A DNA stretch of 64,000 nucleotides, taken from Rhodococcus sp. 1163. Its GTDB lineage: Bacteria > Actinomycetota > Actinomycetes > Mycobacteriales > Mycobacteriaceae. This document shows positions 46,110 through 54,758 of this stretch, piece by piece. The position numbers and the translations under genes are program-made. Each line of letters begins with the position of its first letter. Within the stretch, counting starts at the first letter, position 1. The stretch spans positions 95,183 to 159,182 of the forward strand of contig NZ_MKKX01000030.1 in assembly GCF_002091985.1 (NCBI RefSeq), given 5' to 3'. Under the pieces are notes generated by a model, which worked only from the letters and a program-made list of their open reading frames with translations, did no database searches and had not been told where the DNA came from.

Positions 46110-47293
46110 GAACTCGTGCACGCGCCGTTGTGAAGGTGGGCATCCTTGCCTGCGCCATGTCGATCACACTGGCAGGGTGTGAATGGGGTGGCTTGAATTC
46201 CCTGCCACTGCCCGGCACCGAAGGTCGGGGTGACGGGGCCTATCAGGTGAAAATCGAAATGCCCAACGTGACCACACTGTCGCAGAACTCACCGGTGACC
46301 GTCGACGACGTCACCATCGGAACTGTCGATACAATCACGGTTCAGAACTGGCACGCTCTGGTCACCGTGTCGCTGAACGAGGGCGTCGCGTTGCCCGAGA
46401 ATGTCACTGCCAAGATCGGTCAGACCTCGCTGCTCGGATCGCAGCACCTCGCGCTGGTGCCGCCGCCCGATCCCGAGGGAAGGTTGCAGAACGGCGACGT
46501 GATTCCGCTGGATCGAGCCGGGGCATACCCGACGACCGAGCAGACCTTGTCCTCTCTGTCCGTGGTGCTCAATGGTGGTGGCCTGGCTCAAATTCAGGAC
46601 ATCACCACCGAACTGAACAATGCCATCGGTGGCCGTGAAGACTCGATCCGCGATCTGTTGCCGCGGCTGGACGAATTGGTCGGCAGTCTGGATGATCAGC
46701 GTGGTGACATCATTGCCGCACTGGACGGAATCGATCGGCTGGCCGTCAACGTCGAGAATCAGAGCGCCACGCTCACAAAGGCATTGAACGAACTGCCGCC
46801 GGCGCTCGACGTTCTGATCAAGCAACGTCCGAACATCACCGGAGCCTTCGTGTCGCTGGGTCAGCTCAGCAATGTCGTGTCGCAATTGGTCGAGACCAGT
46901 GGTGCAGATCTGCAGACCAATATCGAAAGCATCACGCCAGTTCTCAACGCGTTGGCCGATTCCGGTAGTGCGCTGACCGAAGTGTTGTCGGTTCTGTTGA
47001 CCTACCCGTTCCCGCAGGAGGGCATCGACAACGTGATCCGCGGAGACTACGCAAACCTGGGGATGGTCATCGACTTGTCTCTCCCGAGGTTCGACTCCAA
47101 TTTCCTCACCGGAACACCTCTCGCGGGCCGTATTGCTGGTCTCGAAGGCGCTCTCGGTCAACAGGCCGCGCCCACTGCGGTGACAGCGGGCGACCCACTG
47201 CGTGGACCGGTCGGCGCACCGACGCTACAAATCCCAGGACTGCCTGCAATTCCATTGCCCACCATTCCTGGACTCGGGGTGCCCGCACCATGA
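46106..47293 (+). CDS. mce4E: Mce4E, Mce-family lipoprotein
   Basis: 395 aa. The signal peptide ends in a lipobox (LAGC, Cys25), so this is the lipid-anchored member of the hexamer, as for Mce4E/LprN. The Mce domain (NVTTLSQNSPVTVDDVTIGT) and helical part follow, with a proline-rich end. The stop overlaps mce4F (ATGA). Confidence 0.95.
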   Translation: MRTRARAVVKVGILACAMSITLAGCEWGGLNSLPLPGTEGRGDGAYQVKIEMPNVTTLSQNSPVTVDDVTIGTVDTITVQNWHALVTVSLNEGVALPENVTAKIGQTSLLGSQHLALVPPPDPEGRLQNGDVIPLDRAGAYPTTEQTLSSLSVVLNGGGLAQIQDITTELNNAIGGREDSIRDLLPRLDELVGSLDDQRGDIIAALDGIDRLAVNVENQSATLTKALNELPPALDVLIKQRPNITGAFVSLGQLSNVVSQLVETSGADLQTNIESITPVLNALADSGSALTEVLSVLLTYPFPQEGIDNVIRGDYANLGMVIDLSLPRFDSNFLTGTPLAGRIAGLEGALGQQAAPTAVTAGDPLRGPVGAPTLQIPGLPAIPLPTIPGLGVPAP

Positions 47294-48693
47294 TGCTCAC
47301 CAAATTCGTCCGCGTTCAGCTGATCATCTTCTCGATCCTCACCGTCATCGGACTCGTGGTGATGGCCACTCAATATGTCGGAGTGCCGGCACTCGTCGGG
47401 ATCGGTCGCTACGCGGTCACGGTGAAACTGCCGACGACCGGCGGCCTGTACCCCTACGCAAACGTGACGTATCGAGGTACCACTGTCGGTGAGGTGCGCT
47501 CTGTCGAGCTCACACCCGACGGCGTTGACGCCAACATGTCGATCGACAGCGACTTCTCGATTCCCGCAGATGTCGACGCACAGGTCAAAAGTGTTTCTGC
47601 CATCGGCGAGCAGTATGTCGATCTGATCCCGCGGAGTTCGGACGGACCCGCCCTGTCGAATGGCGATGTCATTCCGGAGGACCGCTCGTCGGTGCCGCAG
47701 GACGTCGGGCCGATGCTGGACCAGGCGGACACACTACTGAAAAGTATTTCCGATACTCGGCTGCGGACCGTCGTCGACGAGTCGTTCAAGGCGTTCAACG
47801 GGGCTGGACCGGACCTGCAGAAGCTCATCGATTCGACCCGGTTGTTCGTGCAGGAAGCGAATGCCAACTCCGGAGAAACCATCCAATTATTGGATCAGCT
47901 CGGCCCGTTGCTGGACGGGCAGGTCGTCAGCAGCGACGCTATTCGTTCCTGGACAAGTAATCTCGCTACCTTCACCGATCAGCTTCGTGCCAGCGATCCA
48001 GATCTGCGTGCCATTCTCGAGAAGGGGCCGAACGCGGCAGCGACAGCCAACAAGTTGTTCCAGGATCTACAGCCGACGCTGCCGATTCTGCTCGCCAACC
48101 TGGTCAGCATTGGTGAAGTCGGCGTCATCTACAACGCCGGCATCGAGCAGATCCTGGTGTTGTACCCGCCGATCACTGCAGCTTTGATGACCGCCGCGGG
48201 CGCCGGGCCCGCTGACGAGGGCGCCCTCGTGAACTTCCAACTCGAAGTCAACGACCCGCCCTCGTGCACAACAGGATTCCTTCCTGCCGATCAGCGACGC
48301 GATCCTAATGAAATGTCCGTTCCGGATACACCGGCTGACCTGTTCTGCAAGGTCGATCAGTCCGAGAGCACCGCGGTCCGCGGCTCGAGGAACCTGCCGT
48401 GTATGGAGGTGCCCGGTCGACGCGCACCCACGCCGGAAATCTGTCGCAGCGCGGAGGGGTATGTGCCGCTGGGCAACAACCCGCCTTGGGGCCCGGTCGA
48501 GCAGGGGGAGCCATCGTACACCGAAATCCCCAGTGGTGAAAGCAGTGTCACTCCGGCAGTGGCAGCACGTCCGTACGATCCGCAGACCGGTATGTATGTC
48601 GCACCCGGTGGCGTCGCCTACGCACAACCCGGACTCAATGGCGGCGTCAACGACCTGCAGGGCCTCATGTCGGTCCAGCAGGGCACCGGTTAA
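47290..48693 (+). CDS. mce4F: Mce4F, Mce/MlaD-family protein
   Basis: 467 aa. Anchor at 8-30, Mce domain with NVTYRGTTVGEVRSVEL, helical region, and a long C-terminal cysteine-containing tail (CTTGFLPADQRRD ... NLPCMEVPGRR) typical of Mce F proteins. It is last gene of the operon, followed by a strong hairpin. Confidence 0.95.
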   Translation: MMLTKFVRVQLIIFSILTVIGLVVMATQYVGVPALVGIGRYAVTVKLPTTGGLYPYANVTYRGTTVGEVRSVELTPDGVDANMSIDSDFSIPADVDAQVKSVSAIGEQYVDLIPRSSDGPALSNGDVIPEDRSSVPQDVGPMLDQADTLLKSISDTRLRTVVDESFKAFNGAGPDLQKLIDSTRLFVQEANANSGETIQLLDQLGPLLDGQVVSSDAIRSWTSNLATFTDQLRASDPDLRAILEKGPNAAATANKLFQDLQPTLPILLANLVSIGEVGVIYNAGIEQILVLYPPITAALMTAAGAGPADEGALVNFQLEVNDPPSCTTGFLPADQRRDPNEMSVPDTPADLFCKVDQSESTAVRGSRNLPCMEVPGRRAPTPEICRSAEGYVPLGNNPPWGPVEQGEPSYTEIPSGESSVTPAVAARPYDPQTGMYVAPGGVAYAQPGLNGGVNDLQGLMSVQQGTG

Positions 48694-48706
48694 CAGATTG
48701 CCCTTC

Positions 48707-48742
48707 GAGTCCACTCCACCGCAGATGCGGCGGAGTGGACTC
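48707..48742. terminator. Bidirectional terminator after mce4F
   Basis: 17-bp arms (GAGTCCACTCCACCGCA against TGCGGCGGAGTGGACTC) with one mismatch and a 2-nt centre between convergent genes. Confidence 0.75.
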
Positions 48743-48757
48743 CGTAGGGAATCGGCT

Positions 48758-49699
48758 TCAGAGGTTGCGGGCAGCGAAGGCCACAGCGAGATCCAGGATC
48801 GCCTTGCCTTCCGGCAGTCCACTGGCCATGACGGGGAACGCGTGCACCTGCCCCCTCCACACATGCGTTTCGACGGTTCGGCCGGCGACGCCGAGCTTCC
48901 GGGTCATCGATTCGACGTCGGGTCGCATGATTTCGTTCTCCGCCGTCGAGAGGAACACCGGTGGAAAGATCGACGGGTCGGCATCGACGGGCGAAGCAGC
49001 GCCGGGGATCGTGTCTGGTCCGGCAAGCCAGCGTTCTTCGAGTGCCAGAACCTGCTTCATCGGAAGGTACGCATCCTTCTTCATGAACTTCCGCGGATGA
49101 CTCTTCAAATTCAGATTGAGCAAAGGGGAGAACCCCAACACCGCGGCGGGCGGTGTGAGACCTTCCAGTACAGCAAGTTCGGCGACCTTCATCGCGAGAT
49201 ATCCACCGGCAGAATCACCTGCGACGATGATCTTGGACGGATCGGCAACGGTGTCCAACGCAGCGCGGTAGGAGCGCATCGCGTCGGCGATGGACGTACC
49301 GATTCCGCCGTCGGGGATCTGTCGGTATTCGACGGAGTACACGGGAACACCTGCGCGAGCGGACATTGTGGCGCATGCGCTCCGGTGGGTGGCCAAACCG
49401 CAGAATACGAAACCTCCGCCGTGGAAGTACAGGATGGTTGCATCGGCAAGAGATCCCGTCGCGACCCGCGGATGCGTCGTCTTCTCGCACGGCACCCCGC
49501 CGAGGGCAACCTGCTCGATCGTGACGCGCTTGGGCTTGGGGAGTCGGTCGACGGCACGGTCGAGGTGGCCGATCGCTCGGATACCGTTGTCGGTGAGTGG
49601 CCAGAGACTGAACGCCGGTTTCAGCGTCATCCGCATGGCATAGGCCAGTACCCGCGCCTGCCGGCTGACGTCGTCGTGCCACGTGAGCGTGTGAGCCAT
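48758..49699 (-). CDS. HSL-type alpha/beta-hydrolase (esterase/lipase, LipF-like)
   Basis: 313 aa. Oxyanion motif HGGGF, nucleophile GDSAGG, acid in the PVFLSTAENEIMRPD region and histidine in VHAFPV, i.e. the hormone-sensitive-lipase family. No signal peptide. ATG 49699 is preferred to TTG 49726; AGAGG lies upstream. It sits on the opposite strand between mce4F and mam4A. The 13-nt leader CGAGAGGACCACT is shared with fadE26, and a KstR-type box lies about 50 bp upstream. Likely a sterol-ester or lipid esterase of the KstR regulon (inferred). Confidence 0.85.
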   Translation of the reverse strand: MAHTLTWHDDVSRQARVLAYAMRMTLKPAFSLWPLTDNGIRAIGHLDRAVDRLPKPKRVTIEQVALGGVPCEKTTHPRVATGSLADATILYFHGGGFVFCGLATHRSACATMSARAGVPVYSVEYRQIPDGGIGTSIADAMRSYRAALDTVADPSKIIVAGDSAGGYLAMKVAELAVLEGLTPPAAVLGFSPLLNLNLKSHPRKFMKKDAYLPMKQVLALEERWLAGPDTIPGAASPVDADPSIFPPVFLSTAENEIMRPDVESMTRKLGVAGRTVETHVWRGQVHAFPVMASGLPEGKAILDLAVAFAARNL

Positions 49700-49748
49700 A
49701 GGGAGTGGTCCTCTCGCAATCAACAAGACAAGTGAGAGTATCAGCCTG

Positions 49749-49762
49749 GTGAACCAGTTCTA
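49749..49762. promoter_or_regulatory. KstR-type operator between the esterase and mam4A
   Basis: GTGAACCAGTTCTA matches TnnAACnnGTTnnA except at the first base. A weaker relative (CGATACCCGTTCTA, 49816-49829) lies nearer mam4A. Confidence 0.72.
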
Positions 49763-49866
49763 GTTCTCGACCGTTCTGTTACCCGCAGCGTGCACAATGT
49801 GAATGAGATGTAGGTCGATACCCGTTCTAGTCGGCACGACCACTGGACGCAACGAGGAAGGTTTTT

Positions 49867-50628
49867 ATGGCAGACGACGAGGGCACGGCGCCGAGGCGCC
49901 CACGCCGTCGGGCAGTACGACCGGCAGGGCCTATCGCGGGCGAGACGACGTCGAAGGACACAGTCGAAGTACCGGCAACCGCACAGGACTCACCCGTCGA
50001 CACCCCGGACCTGAAGAATGAGGAGCCCATACCCTCCCTCGTCAAGGCTGACGCCGAGCAGAAGCCGACAGAGCCGACGAAAGAAGAGGCTCTGCTGGAG
50101 GAAGAAAAGCCCGAGCAGGACGTGGATGTCTCGCATCGGAAAACGAACCGGCTCGACCTAGTGCTGACGTCGTTGTTCGTGGTCGTGGTTCTCGCCCTCC
50201 TCGCTGGAGGCGTCTACCTGTTCCTGGCCAATCGAGCGACGAGCGCCGAAGACGCGCAAGCCGAGCGATTCGTACAGACCGCCCGACAGACCGTCTTGAA
50301 TCTGACGACGATTCATCCCGATTCGGCGCAAGAGGATGTGGACCGGTTGCTGGCCGGTGCCAGTGGAGATTTCAAGGCCGAGTTCGAGGGCCGTGAAGGT
50401 CCGTTCGTCGACGTCGTCAAGCAGGCCCGTGTCGATTCGAATGGTGAGATCATCGAAGCTGGAATCGAAAACAGCAGCGACGATACGGCGGATGTCCTCG
50501 TGGCTGCACGGGCGATGGTGAAGAACTCCGATGCCGAAGAACCCCAGCCGCGCGACTTCCGGTTGCGCGTAACAGTCGCTGACGACGGTGACGTGATGAC
50601 CGCGTCGAGAGTGGAGTTCGTGCCGTGA
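49867..50628 (+). CDS. mam4A: Mce-associated membrane protein Mam4A (Rv3493c type)
   Basis: 253 aa. A disordered, charged cytoplasmic N-terminus (1-95) precedes one membrane helix (LDLVLTSLFVVVVLALLAGG) and an outer NTF2-like domain (QDVDRLLAGASGDFKAEF region). Mam proteins stabilise Mce complexes. AGGAAGG ribosome site upstream. Overlaps mam4B by 4 bp. Separated from mce4F by the esterase gene, so it has its own promoter. Confidence 0.88.
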   Translation: MADDEGTAPRRPRRRAVRPAGPIAGETTSKDTVEVPATAQDSPVDTPDLKNEEPIPSLVKADAEQKPTEPTKEEALLEEEKPEQDVDVSHRKTNRLDLVLTSLFVVVVLALLAGGVYLFLANRATSAEDAQAERFVQTARQTVLNLTTIHPDSAQEDVDRLLAGASGDFKAEFEGREGPFVDVVKQARVDSNGEIIEAGIENSSDDTADVLVAARAMVKNSDAEEPQPRDFRLRVTVADDGDVMTASRVEFVP

Positions 50629-51110
50629 TGAAATCTGGAATTCTTTTGCGCAGCTTGGCCGTTGTTATCGTGTTGGCGCTTGCCGCCGGTGTCGGGGTGC
50701 TGTTCTATCAGTATCGGCAGAACGAGCAGACCGAGCAGGCGCGTACCGATGCCGTCGCAGCTGCTTCGGCGCAGGCGATCTCGATGCTGGCCTACGACTT
50801 CGACAATGTCGATCAGCAATTAGCTTCTGCTGCAGACGGTTTGACCGGGGACTTCAAGGACGACTACACCAAGTTGGTGACCGAAGTGATCGCTCCCAGT
50901 GCCAAGGAAAAGTCGCTCACCGTTCAGGTGACCGTGCAGGGCACCGCTGTCGTTTCGGCCGATCCGGACGATGCAACGATACTGTTGTTCCTCAATCAGA
51001 TCACCACCAGCACCGATGCACCCGACGCTGCCAGCAGCGGAAGTCGGGTTCGGATGACGATGGAAAAAGTCGACGGGCGTTGGCTCGCAAGCGAGTTGGC
51101 TCCGATCTGA
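50625..51110 (+). CDS. mam4B: Mce-associated membrane protein Mam4B (Rv3492c type)
   Basis: 161 aa. One N-terminal membrane helix (LLRSLAVVIVLALAAGVGVL), then an NTF2-like periplasmic domain (YDFDNVDQQLASAADGLTGD; ending GRWLASELAPI). It is a shorter paralog of Mam4A and is translationally coupled to it (GTGATG). Confidence 0.88.
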   Translation: MMKSGILLRSLAVVIVLALAAGVGVLFYQYRQNEQTEQARTDAVAAASAQAISMLAYDFDNVDQQLASAADGLTGDFKDDYTKLVTEVIAPSAKEKSLTVQVTVQGTAVVSADPDDATILLFLNQITTSTDAPDAASSGSRVRMTMEKVDGRWLASELAPI

Positions 51111-51114
51111 GCAC

Positions 51115-51147
51115 TGTCCACTGGAGGCTGGGCGCCTCCAGTGGACA
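51115..51147. terminator. Bidirectional terminator between mam4B and otsA
   Basis: Perfect 14-bp arms TGTCCACTGGAGGC / GCCTCCAGTGGACA with a 5-nt loop between convergent genes. Confidence 0.8.
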
Positions 51148-51157
51148 ATCGGTCGAA

Positions 51158-52612
51158 TCAGCGCTGAGTTGTCGCTTGACCGTCCTGCGGCGGATTCGAC
51201 AGCGCGTCGAGGAAGGACCTGGCCCATCGGTCGACGTCGTGTGCGAGCACCTGCCTACGCATGGCGCGCATACGTCGCCGGCCGTCCTCGGGCGCCTGCT
51301 CGAGCGCATCGATGATGGCGTCCTTGACGCTGTCGAGATCGTGCGGGTTGCACAGGTATGCCTGACGGAGTTCGGCAGCGGCACCGGTGAATTCGCTCAA
51401 CACGAGCGAACCACCGAGGTCGCTACGGCACGCGACGTACTCCTTCGCGACGAGATTCATCCCGTCGCGTAGGGGAGTGACCAGCATGACGTCTGCTGCG
51501 ACGAAGTAAGCGATGAGGTCGTCCCGTGGGATCGGTCGATGCAGATAATGCACGACGGGGTGGCCGACCTGGCCGTATTCACCGTTGATGCGGCCGACCT
51601 GCTGTTCGATCTCACCGCGCATCGCCTTGTAGCTTTCGACGCGTTCGCGACTCGGTGTGGCGAGCTGGACGATGATGTTCTCGGCCGGATCGACACGGTC
51701 CTCTTCGAGAAGCTCACGGAATGCGTTGAGCCGGACGTCGATTCCCTTGGTGTAGTCCAGACGGTCGACCCCGAGCATGATGCGCTTCGGGTTACCCAGA
51801 TCCTTACGGATCTGCTTGGCACGATCACGGACTGCCTTGCGCCGTGACTTCTCGTCGAGATCCCCCGAATCGATGGAGATCGGGAACGCGCCGACGCGTA
51901 CCGTCCGGAAGCCGACCTGGACGGATCCGAGCTTGGACCGCACCCCGACGGATCCGCGGGAGGTGACCTGACCGGCGAGTCTGCGGGCGAGGTACAGGAA
52001 GTTCTGTGCGCCGCCCGCGAGATGGAATCCGATGAGATCGGCCCCGAGTAGCCCTTCGACGATTTCGGTCCGCCACGGCATCTGCATGAACAACTCGACC
52101 GGCGGGAAGGGGATGTGCAGAAAGAACCCGATGGTCAGATCCGGGCGCAGCATCCGCAGCATCTTCGGGACCAGCTGGAGCTGGTAGTCCTGAATCCACA
52201 CCGTCGCACCCTCGGCTGCCGCAGCAGACGTCGTCTCGGCGAACCGACGGTTGACCTCGACGTAGGCATTCCACCAGGAACGGTCGTAGATCGGTTTGAC
52301 GATGACGTCGTGATAGAGCGGCCACAGGGTGCCGTTGGAGAAGCCCTCGTAGTAGTCGGCTACTTCTCGCTCGCTCAACGTGACGGGACACAGTTCGAGC
52401 TCGTCCTCGATGAACGGTTCGACCTCGACATCAGGGACGCCCGGCCAGCCCACCCAGGCGCCGTTGTTGGCTCGAAGGATCGGTTCGAGTGCCGTGACCA
52501 GCCCGCCGGGGCTTCGCTTCCATCGCGTACTTCCATCGGGAAGCGTCTCCAAGTCCACGGGCAACCTGTTGGCCACGACGACGAAATTGGAACCCTGCGA
52601 GGCGTCAGCCAC
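51158..52612 (-). CDS. otsA: Trehalose-6-phosphate synthase OtsA (GT20)
   Basis: 484 aa. GT20 hallmarks are [10 protein letters not shown] with the downstream GGLVTAL glycine loop, FLHIPFPP, and the nucleotide-sugar/phosphate-binding [12 protein letters not shown] and [17 protein letters not shown]. It makes trehalose-6-phosphate from a nucleotide-glucose and glucose-6-phosphate in the cytoplasm; the trehalose product feeds mycolate glycolipid synthesis. M. tuberculosis also has otsA next to the mce4 locus (Rv3490). The phosphatase OtsB is not in this window. Confidence 0.97.
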   Translation of the reverse strand: MADASQGSNFVVVANRLPVDLETLPDGSTRWKRSPGGLVTALEPILRANNGAWVGWPGVPDVEVEPFIEDELELCPVTLSEREVADYYEGFSNGTLWPLYHDVIVKPIYDRSWWNAYVEVNRRFAETTSAAAAEGATVWIQDYQLQLVPKMLRMLRPDLTIGFFLHIPFPPVELFMQMPWRTEIVEGLLGADLIGFHLAGGAQNFLYLARRLAGQVTSRGSVGVRSKLGSVQVGFRTVRVGAFPISIDSGDLDEKSRRKAVRDRAKQIRKDLGNPKRIMLGVDRLDYTKGIDVRLNAFRELLEEDRVDPAENIIVQLATPSRERVESYKAMRGEIEQQVGRINGEYGQVGHPVVHYLHRPIPRDDLIAYFVAADVMLVTPLRDGMNLVAKEYVACRSDLGGSLVLSEFTGAAAELRQAYLCNPHDLDSVKDAIIDALEQAPEDGRRRMRAMRRQVLAHDVDRWARSFLDALSNPPQDGQATTQR

Positions 52613-52663
52613 TACTGTCCTATCGGTTCATCGTTCAGAAAGTGCGATTGCTGGTGCGTGCGA

Positions 52664-52837
52664 TCACTCGGGTCGTGCCGCCGGTTCGATGCCCAGCATC
52701 GCAAACAGCATGCGGCACTCGTCTGCGTCGAGCGCGTAGGCAGCGACGACGCGCTGCGCCTGGCTGGCAGTCTCATCGGCCAATGGGACGATCTCGTCGT
52801 CGGCGATGTCTTTGTCCGTGGTCGTATTGGCGGCCAT
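52664..52837 (-). CDS. 57-aa conserved small protein upstream of otsA (Rv3489-like position)
   Basis: The ORF begins MAANTTTDKDIADDEIVPLA and ends with a compact helical part (VVAAYALDADECRMLFAMLG). GGAG lies 6 nt before ATG 52837, an ideal site, and the gene is 51 bp upstream of otsA on the same strand. M. tuberculosis also has a tiny gene of unknown function (Rv3489) at this place. One cysteine; no membrane segment. It may be cotranscribed with otsA. Confidence 0.75.
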   Translation of the reverse strand: MAANTTTDKDIADDEIVPLADETASQAQRVVAAYALDADECRMLFAMLGIEPAARPE

Positions 52838-53036
52838 GATCGTCTCCGTAGTGGTTGCTGGCGTACTCGACAGGTGGTGCTCACGAAAGTTTCTTTCGCG
52901 TCGCCGCCAACTCTATGAGAACTGGTCGCCCTCTCGCCACTTCCTCTGAACGAGCGCAGTGCTCGTCGAAGTGACCTGGGCCCCATCGGGGCATGGATTA
53001 GGGTCGATCAATGCACTTTTCTTCCTCGGCGACGTG

Positions 53037-54758
53037 ATGGGTGTGTCGACGACCACGAACCCCCCTTCGACCGGTACAGCGATTCTTCGCCGGAGTGTGC
53101 GACGTCAGCGCACCCGGATGATCATCTCCACCGTGTTCCTCTGCTTGCATCAATTCTGCGAAACGATGGTTCCGGTCGCGATCGGTCTGATCGTCGGCCG
53201 CGCCATCGCCACCGGTGACGGCACCGCGATGATCATCTCGCTGCTGGCGCTGGCTGGACTGTTCGTGGTTCTGTCGTATGCGTTTCGTTTCGGAGCCCGC
53301 ATCATCGTGGTCGCGATCGAACGTGAGGCGCACATGATGCGTGTCGAGGTCGCAGGCCGGGTGCTCCATCCCCGAGGCGTGCGCACCGACCTCGTGTCCG
53401 GTGAACTGCTGTCCGTTTCCACCTCCGACGCCGAGAAGACCTCATGGATTCTCGATGTCATCGCGCGCACTGCCGGCGCGATCACTGCCACCCTCGTCAG
53501 CGCAATCGCGTTGCTGATCATCGACATTCCGTTGGGGTTGGCGGTCGTCATCGCCACCCCACTGATCATGTTCGGACTGCAGCGTGCCGCTCCACTTCTG
53601 ACCAAGGCCGCGACGGCGCAACAAGCAGAGGTCGCGCGTGTGTCCGGCATGGCGACAGACCTGGTCGGCGGGGTGCGTCCACTACGCGGTATCGGTGCGG
53701 AGGAAGCAGCGTCGGCTCGATTCTTCGCCTCGAGCCGCACCGCATTGAGCGCGACGATGAAGATGGCCAAAGCCAACAGTATCTACCTCGGATTCTCGAC
53801 GACGGTCAGTGCGCTGCTGGCTGTCGGAATTGCCGGTGCAGCAGGACTGTTCGCGCTACAGGGGCGGATCTCGGTAGGTGAGCTCATCACGGTGATCGGA
53901 CTCTCGCAGTTCATCATCGAACCGCTGACCACGATGTCGCGTCTGCCGGGTGTCGCTGCAGTCGTGCGAGGTTCCGCCGATCGGCTGGCCTTGGTGCTCG
54001 GCGCGGATCACGTTCTGGCAGAGGGTGGTTCCGTTGCACCGCCGGCCACCGATATCGCGGCCGCGGGCATCGCATACCGGTCTCTCGACGGCTTCGATCT
54101 TTCGGCCGCCCCCGGGGAACTCGTAGGTGTGGTGGCACTGCGGCCCCAGGACGGCGAGGCATTGGCCGCGGTGCTGTCCGGACAGATCTGCGAGGACGAC
54201 TACCTCGGCACAGTGACCATCGGTGGTCTCGGATTCGGTGAACTCGGACTGGCCGACGCTCGTCGAACAGTGCTGGTGGAACCGCACAACACCGATCTGT
54301 TCGCGGGCACCGTGCGAACGAACGTCTCCGCCGGGCGAGCCCGCGAGGACCACGAGCTCGACCGAATACTCGCCGCGTCCGCCGCTACCGACGTCGTCGC
54401 CATGCACGAGCGTGGCCTCGACCACACAGTCACCGATCGCGGGGCCAGCTTGTCGGGCGGTCAGCGTCAACGTGTCGCATTGGCCCGGGCATTGTCGGTC
54501 TCGGCCCCGGTGCTCGTCCTGCACGACCCGACAACCGCGGTGGACGCCGTCACCGAACACTCCATTGCCGCCGGGATCAAGGAACTGCGTCATAGCGGTG
54601 ATCGTGCCCAGACCACCATCCTGATCACGACCAGTCCCGCCCTTCTCGCAGTGACGGATCGAGTCGTACTCGTCGACGACGGACGCGTCGTCGCCGAGGG
54701 AACGCATCACCACCTCGCAACCGCCGACGAACGCTACAAGGGGGCGGTCCTGCGATGA
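53037..54758 (+). CDS. ABC exporter subunit with degenerate nucleotide site (heterodimer half A)
   Basis: 573 aa. Six-helix type IV exporter membrane domain (1-320), then an ATPase domain. Walker A is replaced by VVALRPQDGEAL (about 363-375), so the phosphate lysine is absent. Walker B reads VLVLHDP, with the catalytic glutamate replaced by proline. The H-loop histidine is missing (ILITTSPA). The signature LSGGQRQR (near 470) is intact. This half therefore supplies only the signature to one working site. ATG 53037 (MGVSTTT) is chosen over an upstream start lacking domain content. It overlaps the next gene by 4 bp. Substrate unknown. Confidence 0.88.
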   Translation: MGVSTTTNPPSTGTAILRRSVRRQRTRMIISTVFLCLHQFCETMVPVAIGLIVGRAIATGDGTAMIISLLALAGLFVVLSYAFRFGARIIVVAIEREAHMMRVEVAGRVLHPRGVRTDLVSGELLSVSTSDAEKTSWILDVIARTAGAITATLVSAIALLIIDIPLGLAVVIATPLIMFGLQRAAPLLTKAATAQQAEVARVSGMATDLVGGVRPLRGIGAEEAASARFFASSRTALSATMKMAKANSIYLGFSTTVSALLAVGIAGAAGLFALQGRISVGELITVIGLSQFIIEPLTTMSRLPGVAAVVRGSADRLALVLGADHVLAEGGSVAPPATDIAAAGIAYRSLDGFDLSAAPGELVGVVALRPQDGEALAAVLSGQICEDDYLGTVTIGGLGFGELGLADARRTVLVEPHNTDLFAGTVRTNVSAGRAREDHELDRILAASAATDVVAMHERGLDHTVTDRGASLSGGQRQRVALARALSVSAPVLVLHDPTTAVDAVTEHSIAAGIKELRHSGDRAQTTILITTSPALLAVTDRVVLVDDGRVVAEGTHHHLATADERYKGAVLR

